Positions 48,115 through 59,363 of a stretch of DNA of 64,000 nucleotides are shown here, piece by piece. The notes beneath the pieces were generated by a model. That model was not told the origin of the DNA and did no database searches. It saw only the letters and a list, made by a program, of their open reading frames with translations. The position numbers were made by a program, and so were the translations under genes. Positions within the stretch are counted from its first letter, which is position 1. Each line of letters starts with the position of its first letter. This DNA is from Lophius americanus (lineage: Eukaryota > Chordata > Actinopteri > Lophiiformes > Lophiidae), in NCBI GenBank assembly GCA_037951165.1, contig JBBDHG010000011.1:4553001-4617000 (forward strand), written 5' to 3'.

Positions 48115-48595
48115 TATTCGTGGCAATGAGTACAGACGACACACGATAATCCGTCTTTGGTGCTCACGCTCGTCTGGGGGATTGTGATTGAAGGGTTTCC
48201 CTCCTGAACAGCTGCAAGGTATATCCCCCCGTTTGGAGCCTGGATACTGGTGGTGGTGGCTGATAACTGACAAATGATGAGGCTGATGAATCTGTGAAGG
48301 CTGGGCAGAGATGGGGAGGTTGGGGGTCACGGGAACCAGCAGCATGAAATAAATTGGTGAATGGAGAGAATTACATTTGAACAGACAAGTAAGATGATAG
48401 GTTAATGATGAAGGTATGCCACCAAGATTAGATAGATATAGATAGCAATTGACACCCCAAACCCTGAAGAGGGTAAATGAAACTGAGCCTGTGCGAGATA
48501 TGAGAATAAGTGGGAGAAGCGGTGACTGCGGCCTGAGTGTCGCATAGGTATTGTCTTATTGACTGAACCTTTGTTATATCTTCATTATATGTGTG
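48115..48595. repeat. Unassigned dispersed repeat, copy B
   Basis: It aligns with copy A (41205-41945, same orientation) and copy C (61165-61400, inverted). Distinctive shared words are gattgtgat, atatcccccc, tactggtggtggt, gatgaggctgatg, agatggggaggt and ccagcagcatg. Beyond 48360 it continues to match copy A up to about 48590. Relative to copy A it lacks the CpG-containing centre. Confidence 0.6.
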
Positions 48596-50439
48596 TTCCA
48601 TCTGCAAGGATGTAGCCAGGTGACACTTAGCTCAGCATAATTTTACAAGTGTTACCCTACTTGTCACTTGACACTCTTTTTTTTTTTCCTTACTTTTGCA
48701 GACAATGTAAGTTACACATTTTGATCCAATTTTCACCTTCTTTTAATTCCCCAGTTGGTTAGTAGTTTAATTGGAAATGAAATGAAATGAATGAAACTTG
48801 GAGCCGAGAGCACAGCCTTGCAAAATATGATTTAAAGATGATGATGAAGATCAGACAAATCGCTGCAGGAGGGAGCAGGTCCCCTGGGTTGGCATGAGGG
48901 GGAACAGACCAACTGGAGCTGCAAGCAGGGGTCAAGATGTCACTTGGGTGGGCATATGCAAACACAGGTGCACGGCAGTCCCGGCACGGTAACAAATGGC
49001 TGTGAGAATGACAGATTAGAGGTGAAGATAGGATGAAATGGCATAAAGGGGGCAGGGGGGGGGGATGAAGCTCCATCCATCCTGGTCTGCATGCGATCCA
49101 TCAGGACGTGCTGGGGTCCAGTAAAGGGCAACCCAAGAGATGTAGCAGGAGACGAAACCCTATCCGCCATATGCTGAACGCTATTCCTGGGATGGCTCAA
49201 GCAAGCAAGGGCGTGTGCGTGTGGTTCTGTGCGCCGATGAATGAGAGAGAAGTACAGATGATGTGGGACTACTGGAATGGCCGTGCATGTGAATCAGGCT
49301 GTGGGCAGGATGTGAGAGATCCAGCTGCGTGTGTTTTATGTGTGAATCTGATTAAGTGAGACGTGCAGCATAGCTATGGGAATTCAAGTGCACTAAAGGT
49401 ATCCACCTACACCCACCCAGGGAGAACGTGCTCCCTCCTGCAGTGAGAGCTTTGAATGTGTGGAAATTAAGGACTAAAGGACTGAGGTGAAGAATTGCAA
49501 GAACATAAACTCTAAGAGTCAGTAAAATGGTTGAAATGCCTTTTTGTCCGACTCAGGCTGTGCATGTGCATGTGTGGGAGAAACGCCCTCACAATTCAAA
49601 CATGATAAAGGTTATCACGCTGCATTCTCCGCTCTGGTATCAAACAAGTTCCCCCACATCTTCGCTCAGAGCTACGCAACAGAGGGTTAAAACAATATCC
49701 TCCCGGATAATTCGGGGCTGAATGGGAGTGAGCTTTGCTCTGGTGATTATGCAGCCAGACACAGGAACCACTCGGATGTGTGATCATACTGTTGATGGTT
49801 CCAGAGAGCACGGATAAAATGACAGTTTTGTATTCACATGTACTCATGTACTCCGCCCACGTAACATCAACACAAACATACACACACATCTCCAGACTGT
49901 AGATGATGGAGTAAGAATGCTGCACAAAATTCAAATGTTGGGTTCGGCTTAAATGGATCTCGGCGCTTCCAAGTGTCTGAGATTGTAAAATCAAAACGAG
50001 ATGCGTACTAAGAATCGTGTTTCATATCCATTTTCTCCGGCTTTGGTGGGTGTGCATTAAAGAGCAAGGGACCAGAGGTGCTGAAACCCAGAGATAGATA
50101 TGTGGAAACTGTTTCAAAGATGCTGCATTTGGATATCAGCTAAACAGTGTGTGTGTTATCAAAATGCACCATCACAGCCTCAGCCTCATCCTCAGCCTCA
50201 GCCTGAGCTTCAGGATGTCCATGCAATATAAACCACACTTACATTTGCATCACACTCCTCATCACAAAGGAGGGGAAGGCGCTATTGACACACAGCAAAG
50301 GCAAAGCACATCTTTACATCTATAGACGCTTTACATTTCTTGAGGAGCGTAGGTGTCTAAATGAAAAAAAAAAGAGACACTCATTCATTTTAAGTTGGTT
50401 AAAGCAATGGAGCATACTCATATTTTCACTGCATTCTGG
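48596..50439. other. Mostly unique DNA with a G-rich run
   Basis: No gene was recognised. A run of 5 G, CA and about 10 G sits near 49048-49064 and could contribute to a G-quadruplex. A small CCTCAG hexamer array lies at 50178-50206. The frames at 49108-49359 and 49596-49994 have no domains. Confidence 0.4.
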
Positions 50440-50700
50440 ATCTATGCGCTGGTTAATGGTGCCTCCAGATTGCGCAGGGTTGATTAATTGATTAGGCCCA
50501 TTAAGAAAGGAGCATTAGAAGTGCTATAAAATTTGCAGCAGCAGCGCCCCTATGCACGCTGCCAGAGAGCAGATGGCAAGGAATGATTCATTTTGTTAGA
50601 ACAGTAAATATTGACAGGTGCGCCCGGGTGCCTCCTCTTTCTCCCCCTGTATCATGCAAAGGGAGGATATTCTAATTTGCTACCTACAGCAAGTACCCTC
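50440..50700. promoter_or_regulatory. Candidate conserved noncoding element
   Basis: The block contains ttgattaattgattaggccc, cattaagaaaggagcattag and tgcagcagcagcgcccc, followed by aatattgacaggtgcgccc. It is repeat-free and very different in texture from the flanks. The density of TAAT/ATTA words fits a developmental enhancer, but no motif proves this. Confidence 0.3.
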
Positions 50701-53125
50701 TAGAAAAAGACGCTCTGGACCACTCCGCCTTGAAAAAGGATAAATGAGAGACTGAGTGGTTTCCAGGCATGAGAGCGTGTTGGGGGAGAGGAGAAGGCCG
50801 GCGAAGAAGGACGGCGAAGAGGGGGCTGATTCTGAAGCTGAAGCGCTTTGGTTTCTTGGGGGAGAACTCGATATTAGATCCTCGCCTTGCTCCACTTCGC
50901 CTCCAGTCACAATGGCACCACGACATTTCAATGGGAAAGCCAGGAAAACTCATTTCTGAGCAGCTTTGACATCAATTGCACTCTCCCACTCAGTGGCAAT
51001 TTTAAATCATTCTCTAGACAAAGATCCCCCCCAAACTTTGTGAAACCAAGCCAATTTCAGACACAACACAGACACTATAAAGCAACATGGCGGGACCCTT
51101 GACATGAAAAATACATTTATATTTCTGCTGATTAGCTGCTTTCTCACTGTTAGCGCGTTACATTAAAAAAAAAGATTTGATTTGTTCAGACGCACCACAG
51201 GAAATATTTCTTCAGTTTTATATTAAGTCTCTAAACTACCTGAGCTGCAGGTCTTTGTTCTGTGAGGAATGACAAGAAACATAAGCAAACACAGCAAGAT
51301 GTCATCAAGGTATTGATTGTGGCTCCTTCTTGCTGAGAGGCAACAGTGCTACCTTGTAAGAGAGGCATCAATTACGAGCCAGGAAGATGGCCATTGAGTT
51401 GTTGGATGCTATAAAGATGTTCACATGAACCAAGGTAAGACAAGGACCAGGTAGGACACAGTACTGCAGGAATCCGGAGTCAAGAGGGCAGGTATGGCAA
51501 CAGTTAGCACAGCATACCTGAAGAAGGATGAATACATTTTAGTCTCAAGAACCAAGTTATTGAGTAAACAGGATTGTTTATATTGTTGTTTAGGTGATAT
51601 AAGAAAATAAATGTCCTGGAATGTCTTTGAGGCTAAGACATCTCAGGGAATAAAAGATAAGCAGAAGCAGGTTAAATCTCCATTTGACTGTTGGTCAATT
51701 TGCACCAGTACAATGTTAATACACTGCAAAGAAAATGCTCCCAAGATCACAAGGTAACACCCTCAAACTGGCTGGATTGTGCCACAAACACTGGATAAGA
51801 CAATAGATGAGACTGACAATGATATCAGAAAAGATTTGATGAGCTGTCAGAAGAAATTACTCTAATTTTCCACCCGACTATTCAGCAATAACTCACTAAC
51901 TGACAGCTAAACGCAGAACACACCTACAGTATTATTTTGGCTCCATCTAAAACATTCCACCTGTCCTTCTGTTTTTTAAGAAGGAAGCCTGAAATGGGTT
52001 ACCATTTATCGGGACTTTACCTTTAACAAGTGCACTGTTGATTAATGATTGATTTGATAACTATTGATAACTAATGACTTATTGGCTATCAGATATAAAT
52101 CAATAGTCACATTAAATAACCGGATTTAAATAAGAATAACTTTGAATCCACCTCCGGACACCACTTTTCGAAAAAGAAAAACTTATGGCTAATAGATCAA
52201 AACATTCCCACTGAATTGTACTAAATTATCATAATGGATTAATAACTCTAACCAAAAGTACCATATCAATAACTGTGTCGGATTGAATGATTCGGAGCTC
52301 TGCAGTGTAGAGGAGGGCAATATTCACTCTTGTACAGCCGTAAAGAGACCAACAAGTATTTAAAAAGGAAAGGGATTGATATGGCACACGTTAAAAAAAA
52401 AAGTATAATCAAACTATGAGCTTTATAGAAGTTTGTATGTGTGTGTCAGTGTGCAAAGTGGGGGGGTGTGGGGGGTTCAAGATGGCTGCTGGGACCACTT
52501 GAGAAGGCACATAAAATGTCCTCCGCGAGTCACAAAACACGGCATGTGTGGAACACAGGAAGAGGACAAAGGGACATGGCAGACAAGGTGTGAAGGTTGA
52601 AACGCCATGGAACACATGGTGGAACGCAACGACATGAAGAGCTTAGAACAGCTGCAGGCCACAACCTGGTGAGTTAGGGAAGAGCACTGGAGGTGCTGCT
52701 TCTTTTTCTGAAGAGCAGAGCAGGTCTTTTGGAGGCACTTCTGCGTAGGAGGCTAAAGAACAAAGTAGCTGGGCTCCTTATATTGACCTGATCATCTCAT
52801 GGGTCACACGCCACATTGACCAATTACAGTTGAAATATATGCTGTGATATCCGTCACTATAATCAGTACCTACAGTACTTGTTACTTTACAATCTAGCAT
52901 TATTCTATTTTACACTTCATCTACATCCCCACTGTAATCTAAAACTGTTTTAAACTAGTTTCGCGTATTTTCTTGAATGATATGAATCAGTGCAGTCTGA
53001 ATTAGTGTTGTTTAAAGAACTAATCTGAACTTCTCTGCTTCCTGTGATCAAGTCGGTTTAGCTCAGAGCTTCATGTTGATGTGATGTGCAGAAGTCCAGT
53101 GCTTCCAAATATCACTGGATATTTG
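50701..53125. other. Unique DNA, no gene seen
   Basis: Overlapping frames at 50680-51102 on both strands reflect purine-rich composition. YY1-like words (aacatggcgg near 51085, caagatggctgctg near 52487) occur without a recognisable promoter. A G-rich patch lies at 52461-52479. Confidence 0.4.
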
Positions 53126-53410
53126 GGGTCGTCTATCGGCCACCGCGGTCTTTTGCTGTGGGTGAACTCACGTTCCCCCGGACCCCGGTCTTTCATCCAT
53201 GAACCGGTTTAAAACTTTAAATGAGGGATTCAGTTATTGCCGAATCTTGTTGCGCCGCCGGTGGTCCAGGTAAGGTCTCTGTAATAATTTCCAATACTTT
53301 TGATAGTGTGATTTGTTATTGATCGGATCGCTCCATGCAGACATGTCGTGCTGTATATGCTTTTAAACCAGCTCTGTAACGAGAGGAGACGCTCGGTTTC
53401 ACCTCCACGA
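53126..53410 (+). promoter_or_regulatory. CpG-rich block with strong splice donor
   Basis: About 20 CpG dinucleotides occur in under 300 bases, in contrast to the CpG-poor surroundings. At 53267-53272 the plus strand has CAG|GTAAGG (exon end at 53269), close to the ideal vertebrate 5' splice site. This combination resembles a promoter with an untranslated first exon, of either a distant coding gene or a long noncoding RNA. No TATA box or start codon in a long frame supports it. A Kozak-like aaacATGG opens a 28-codon frame at 53517. Transcript data would be needed. Confidence 0.3.
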
Positions 53411-55069
53411 CCACTGCTGCTTTAATTCATGTCCACCATGCATTGTTTCATCGTAAAGTTACCATTTTCTCATAATCCTAGCAGACAGGGCGCTCCCTCG
53501 CTAAGGCTCATTAAACATGGCGGTCAAAAAGATTTGGTTTGCTACGATAACCCTGTCTCTGGCTCCCCACCATCACCTGCTCCTGCTTTTAGCTCGGAAA
53601 TAACCCCCGTTTTAAGGGGTTTCTTTCAAGGCCATGAAACCCAACCCTTCCCTTTCATGCAAACCCACAGAAAGGATGCATCGCTCACCTATTTCACCGC
53701 AGATACCAATTTTAAGGGAGTAGAAAATAACTGGTGTGTGCTAAGAATATGGTTTTTCTTCAAGGCAATGTAATGTGTAGCCTACAGGTGAAAACCACAT
53801 ACGGTGCTGAGAAGGAGTGTTTCTCCCAGAACAGTGGGAACCTATCTTCTCTTCCTCAACCTTGTTCCTACACCTTCTCTCTGTATTTCGTTCTCCCAGA
53901 TCCAGCGGGCCATCGTACCTCTGTTTCAACTCCTTCATCCATGAAGGCAAAGGAAATTAGATTATCCACAGCCTGTGTAAAAATGTGGGTGTGTGTTTCT
54001 GTTTCGCAGTGCTAAAGGAGGATTGGGGGTTATTATTAGGCAAAATGTTATAAGTATAGACACATAATTTTCGCATTTTGAAGGTTAAAAAATCCTATCC
54101 TGCCATACGTAACACTATCTTGATATAAGGGGATCGCTCCCTATAGTTAAATATAATACGGCCAATATGTGTTTATATTTTATATACCCTTTCGATGATA
54201 ATCCATGTTCACTAAGGTCAGCTCCCCATCTGAAGCTACTCTGGTCAATTGGTTCTGGCTATAGGTGTATTAGATTAGAAAATGACCAAACTTATTTGGG
54301 CCAATAATGAGATCACAATTATTTAATCTTATCAGGAACAACATAATGCAAGCCTCATCCATGTATTCATTAATTTGAGACAGGTTTACTGAAAGGGGAC
54401 TCGCTCATCCTTTTTCAGCCACTCCAAACACTGCTATCATAACAGCACATGTAAACGCGCATCCAAATCCAAGCCGTGGTTGATTTTACGATCAGCACTC
54501 CACTGTAGTGAGCTGCACTTTACCTGCTACTGCCTGGTTAAAAGTGAGTTTGGTGCATTTATAGAAACCACCAAAGTACACCACTGAGGGTAAGTGATGG
54601 GTTTATAACAAAAGACAAAACAAGGGAATGGGTGTGAAATAGGATGCGGCACAACAAAAATATTTTCTCAATTATTTTCTTTGCCGAATGAAATGAAGCC
54701 AAAATCATGGTTGGAGTATCCCAGCATTAATAGTGCCTCCAATATTACAGTTTAGATTTTCACGATTTTTGTGAATTATTAGCGGGGTCCGGTCTTTATG
54801 GAAAATTTTTTCCAACATTTGTATTTATATTCCAAATGGATTCAATTCAAATAAAAGAAATTTGGGGATAATTTAAAGACATGTATTACTAGAATCGGTG
54901 TTTGTTGTCCAGCAAAGCTCAAAGTGAATCAAAAATACACTTAGAGCTGAGTCGTGATCCGAGTTACGGATCTGATTGTATGTCAGATAAGAAATGGAGA
55001 CGAAAAAGAAGTTGCTTAAAGAAGTAAACCCAGCAAAGACAGTTCTAGGCCACTGTGTTATGTATCACA
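53411..55069. other. Unique DNA, no gene seen
   Basis: The frame at 53429-53773 (114 codons) has no recognised domain and overlaps the CpG-rich region. Nothing else was identified. Confidence 0.4.
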
Positions 55070-55270
55070 GTTATATTCTGCTGGATTCTATGTGCTCCAT
55101 CATATTATCATGTCTGCTTGCATTCTGACCCACCTGCCTAATCGCTCTCTGCTCATGTAATACAAACTCACTTTCAACATTTAGCTGCATTAATAAAAAT
55201 CGCAGCACCAGCGCTCTGAGGCACAGCATGTGCAGGAAAAGGTAAACTGAGGTGAAGAAGACGAGGTGAG
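55070..55270. promoter_or_regulatory. Candidate conserved noncoding element
   Basis: The block is repeat-free. On the minus strand it reads like an ordered series of homeodomain and POU-like words: tttttattaatgcagctaaa, attacatgag, gcgattaggcagg, atgataatatgatgg. A 67-codon minus frame covers it but has no domain. Confidence 0.3.
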
Positions 55271-55317
55271 ACATTTTTCCAGTGTCCTTCTCAAAGCCCT
55301 ATTATCCAGGGGAAAAG

Positions 55318-55338
55318 ATATATATATATATATATATA
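55318..55338. repeat. (TA)n microsatellite
   Basis: About ten TA units. Confidence 0.95.
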
Positions 55339-56581
55339 AAATGATAGATAATAAAGCGATGAAAACCGTGGCTATCTCTAAAACGGTCTTTTCCTTCAAA
55401 CAAAGACATTAAATAAGGTCTTTGTCAGCAGTTAGGGCATCTGTCTCCTTTCACTCCCGGTAGCCTTGAGATAAAAGATTCAGCAAAGTAGGATAATGAT
55501 TGTTAATGGGATCTTTATTATCCAAATTACTGTCTGGGTTATAATTGCTTTTTCAATGTCACACAAATGTGTTTTACACTGCTATTGAATTAATGCTGGT
55601 CATTAATGAGTTTTTGTTAGTCAACATCACTGTGACTCTTCATCACGTATTTGATGAGGGTAATAATTTGTTTCTTTTGCACAAGTTACGGCGCTAACAT
55701 ACCATAAGATCCATTATAACCTGGGAGAGCAGCAACCTTTCTACCCTTTGATCTAACGAGAATTCAGTTTGGTGTATGTGTGTGCGCAACGGGTTTGTTG
55801 ACATGCTCATACGCCCTTGCGTGTCTATGCGCGCGCACGCACAAGCATTTGAAAAACCATTGTTAAGCATGGAGAGCGATCGGCTTTGCTTCTTTTTTAA
55901 TTAGCAGCCCAGCAGACTTAACCTCACCTCATCATTTTTGCCTGAACGGCGGTCCTACAATTAATTTACTCCTCTGACTTGTCATGGAACTTAATTTCCT
56001 CTGGACACTCAAATCGTGCCTAAGAGTTCATAACACATTTTGCTTAGGCTAATATTGACTTTTTAGAAAATGACATATGGTGCAATCCTGTGGGCCTTTG
56101 ATGCTCCATTTTCCATCTTCCTCAAAGCTGTGCCAGGCGTTCATCTGTCTGCCTGACTATAAGCTTAACAACTTTACATAAAACGTCTCATTTTGTGCTC
56201 TGTTTTCTTTCTCCAAATGCTTACAAAAATTAAATGTCCTTTTCAACTGTGAGCATGTTGCATGCTGCCCTCAGTTGCCGACACTATTACCGTGTCTATC
56301 CAATTGTCGAGAGTCTCAATTGGACTTTTGAAATGTCTGAAAAATAATATGCAAATCAGGTTCATTTGATTAGCTTGGATGAAGGGAATAATTTGGTTTT
56401 CAGAAAATAAAACTTGCAAACCAGAAAGAAAACAGACTCAGAGTAAAAATGTAACCAGTTTTAAAACTGATTTATATCATTATTCATTTCGGTGGCGCAT
56501 AATTGGAAAATTTTGACTCATGAATCACTTCTCTGTCCTAAGTGTCAAAACAATCAACTAAATTTGACATTTCCAAATAGC
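55339..56581. other. Unique DNA, no gene seen
   Basis: No exon or element was recognised. The block 55890-56110 contains tttttaattagcagcccag and caattaatttactcc and is another weak conserved-element candidate. Confidence 0.4.
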
Positions 56582-56945
56582 CATCCATCCGTTATCAGTG
56601 ACTACTTATCCTTTTCAGGGTTGCGGGCAGTCTGGAGCCTATCCAAGCTGGCATTGGTTGAGAGGTAGTTTATACCCTAGACAGGCCACCACTTCATCAC
56701 AGGGCCGACACAGAGAACGTCTCACCTCACCTGTGGGCAATTTAGAGTCATCAATTCACCATTTTTGCATGTTTTTGGACAGTGGTAGGAAGCTGGAGTA
56801 CTTGGAGAGAGCCCACACAAACACATGGCGAACATGCCACCTCCACACAGAAAGTTCCCAAGGTGGCAGAGCTGCACTTGAACCTAGAGCCTTCTTACTG
56901 AGCAGCGTACAGCAACTCACCACGCCATGCTCCCGTGCTGCTCAG
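56582..56945 (-). mobile_element. tRNA-headed teleost SINE-like repeat
   Basis: On the minus strand the element begins near 56945 with agcagcacgggagcatggcg. Then follow a tRNA-like A-box region and, about 40 bases on, a degenerate B box (ggttcaagtgc). After this come the familiar blocks tttctgtgtggagg, gcatgttcgcc, tgtgtgggctctctcc and tactccagcttcctacc. The 3' end is a ggatggatgg tail at 56582. This is a very common teleost repeat. Its RNA polymerase III boxes are mutated, so it is probably inactive. The 124-codon plus-strand frame across it is an artefact. Target-site duplications were not clear. Confidence 0.8.
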
Positions 56946-57334
56946 CTTTACATAGAAATGCAATATAATTAGTAATTAGTCATTTAAATGGAATCGTTGG
57001 CAGCAAGGAAAGTAGCAAAAGTATCCTTCAATGCTCTAATATGCAACTATTATTTCTCAAACAACACCAAAGAGGCTACACTATACTGTCATGGGTTGGG
57101 TTTCTAACTCTAACTGCTAAGTGATAACAAAAATACCAGTGATGCATTTGTTTCTGCAGGAATCGGCAGCTGCACCCCCTTATAAATGTCTCAGCTGAAT
57201 CGTAGGCCGTGTGAAACAGGAATTAGTTACTTCTACTTAAGGCTTGCTGCTTATGTTTCCCATTAAGCTCACGCCCACATATTTAAAGGGGGAGCTTGTG
57301 TTCGCATGTGAGTGTATTTCTGTGTACGTGTCTT

Positions 57335-57337
<3 letters not shown>
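56946..57337. other. Unique DNA, no gene seen
   Basis: No feature identified. Confidence 0.4.

Positions 57338-57369
<32 letters not shown>
57338..57369. repeat. (TG)n microsatellite
   Basis: Sixteen or so TG units. Confidence 0.95.
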
Positions 57370-57372
<3 letters not shown>

Positions 57373-58424
57373 TACCTGCACACCTGTTCTGGTGCAATCT
57401 TGATCCTGTAACACTAAAACTGGAGCAGTGCTCTGTGAACTCAGCAGGAGTGCAGCAAGTATATTGAACCTCATCCGTCATACCTGGCTAAACACAGTCA
57501 CTGTTCACTTACTGAGCATCATCTCCGTGGGATGACGACCCCCCCCCCTTACAAAATCAAGGGAATGTTCCCTTTGTAGAACATAACCATTTGACAGTCA
57601 GCCCATTTGTAGCACCGGGGGACTGAGATCAGGGTGCAGCTAAAGATGATGTGAAGACCTCGCTGACCTACAGCTTTATATAAGAAGCACCATTTCCGTA
57701 GGTTTTGTGTTGTACTGTCAAACGTTCACGCAGAGGGCGATCAAGGTCAAACTATGGACTGCTTTTTTTTAGGCATTGATACTTTTAATAAGTCTTTTCG
57801 GTGGAGAAATGGTTATAATCAGCTTCTCATATCCAACACAATAAGATGACCATTAAGTTTAGATAGTGGTTACCAGCTGTTCATTGACATCTAAGAGTAA
57901 AAAAGGCTAACGGGGCTAACATGTAGCGAGCAAAGACAAAGCTTCAATATTTCATAGCTCTGCTATGATATTATTGATATTTTTCTTCCTCTCTGAATCC
58001 AAACTGACCATGAGATAAAGCAGAGCTGTTTACTAATAGGCGCACACAACTCTATCAAGGTGAACCAATAAATTGTTTTAGTGTATACAATGTTAAGCCC
58101 CATAATTAAAAAAGCTCCATGGCGAATTTTCCTTCCATTTAAATCCCACCACATTCTACAAAGAAATTGATAAAACCGAAACTGTTGGCGCATTGTTGCT
58201 TTGGGCACATCTGAAGGCCTTTATTACAGATTGCAATGTTTTCAGACTGGTGACATCATGCTTGGCTCTAGATTGGTCTGGATTGTGTGTCGATGTGGAG
58301 GTGCAGCAGTTTATGTTTATGTTTATGTTAACAGACCTCAGACCAACTGTTGAAGATTTTGTATCAGTGTTTTATCAGGACGATTATGACTTTGAAATCA
58401 TAAGCATAATTATTTGATCTTGAT
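57370..58424. other. Unique DNA with a C10 run
   Basis: Ten Cs occur at 57539-57548. No gene was recognised; the frames at 57963-58208 and 58193-58417 have no domains. Confidence 0.4.
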
Positions 58425-58501
58425 TAAGATAAGATAAACCTTTATTAGTCCCAAAACGGGGAAATTGCAGATTACCATTAATGAAGATTACCATTAATGA
58501 A
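58425..58501 (-). mobile_element. LINE 3' tail with adjoining 16-bp tandem duplication
   Basis: The plus strand reads aagataagataaac, then ctttattagtccc, then aaaacggggaaatt, the complement of a teleost LINE end with AATAAAG and (TTATC)n. It matches the tails at 9388 and 16600. Directly after it the word gattaccattaatgaa occurs twice in perfect tandem (58470-58485 and 58486-58501). Confidence 0.65.
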
Positions 58502-59168
58502 CAATTTTTTTTGCTTTTGTTAGACTGTCCTCAAACTTTTCTAAAGATCAGTACTGTGTGGATCTATTTAAGCCGGGACATTCTTGCTACTGAAAACGTT
58601 CAAGTTATCATGATTTTTCAAGAGGTGCACTGATTGCAGTTTTAAAGGCCGATCACTAATCTTTTTTAAACCACATTGAGTAGCGTATTTTAAATTCTCT
58701 TATTTTGAAGGATTACAGTGGAAGTAAGGCTGGTCAGCACTGTGTATGTATTCTGACTTGAATTAAATGTACGCTCCGTCCTCCCCGCCGTATTTTTTTC
58801 ATATATATATTTTTTTATTGTATGAATATTTAGAAGCAAAAACAAAACTTTGCAAGCCTCGTTCAGTCCATCACATGTTATATGTTGGTTTTGTTCAGGG
58901 ACTTAAGGGCTCTGTGCTAGCTTCTTAAAACTTGCCTCAGTCCTCAGGTAGATTCATTTTGACGTGTCTGTTATGGTGGTTATACCAAACGCTTTCGATG
59001 TTGTTCCGCCACACCTTATTTTGTACTTATGTTTTAAAACCATAATTGACAGCATGCATACATAGATACAGCAGGCTCATGGCTGGCTCTGTACTATCGT
59101 TAGCTTTAATCGCTATGCAAACTTTGGCTTTTTGAAATTTTCTATGATCCTCGGGGGGATAAAAGTTG
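58502..59168. other. Unique DNA, no gene seen
   Basis: No feature was recognised apart from T-rich and AT-rich runs near 58790-58820. Confidence 0.4.
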
Positions 59169-59363
59169 ATGTCTGTGATTAAGTTTGTTGTGCTGATCGT
59201 TTTTGGGCTTGTTTCTCCACAATTTATTTCGTCTTTGTGTAACAATTTGCGAGCTTTGTGTTTTCTGGTGTTTCCTGGTTTACTTGCGAGATGTTTGGAG
59301 CCGTGTCAGGATTGGTGTGCGTTTACAGCCAATGCGTGTAACCAGGGCGATTACATCAAATAA
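59169..59363 (+). CDS. Doubtful small ORF: signal-peptide-like, six cysteines
   Basis: A 64-codon frame starts at ATG 59169 (a TTG directly before it extends the frame by one codon). Residues 1-16 are hydrophobic after a Lys (MSVIKFVVLIVFGLV), like a secretory signal. Six Cys residues follow, at about 24, 31, 42, 46, 50 and 57 of the ATG-started protein, the last four closely spaced (C-X3-C-X3-C-X6-C). I do not recognise it as any peptide family. The ATG context (aagttgATGt) is weak. No promoter, splice site or poly-A signal pairs with it convincingly, and frames of this length arise by chance. I judge it more likely spurious than real. Confidence 0.12.
   Translation: MSVIKFVVLIVFGLVSPQFISSLCNNLRALCFLVFPGLLARCLEPCQDWCAFTANACNQGDYIK

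Noticed and set aside
49048..49064. G-quadruplex as a functional element
   Set aside because: Only two G runs (5 and about 10) with no promoter or transcript context; homopolymer expansion explains it.
56598..56972. 124-codon frame, plus strand
   Set aside because: It lies antisense across a tRNA-headed SINE.
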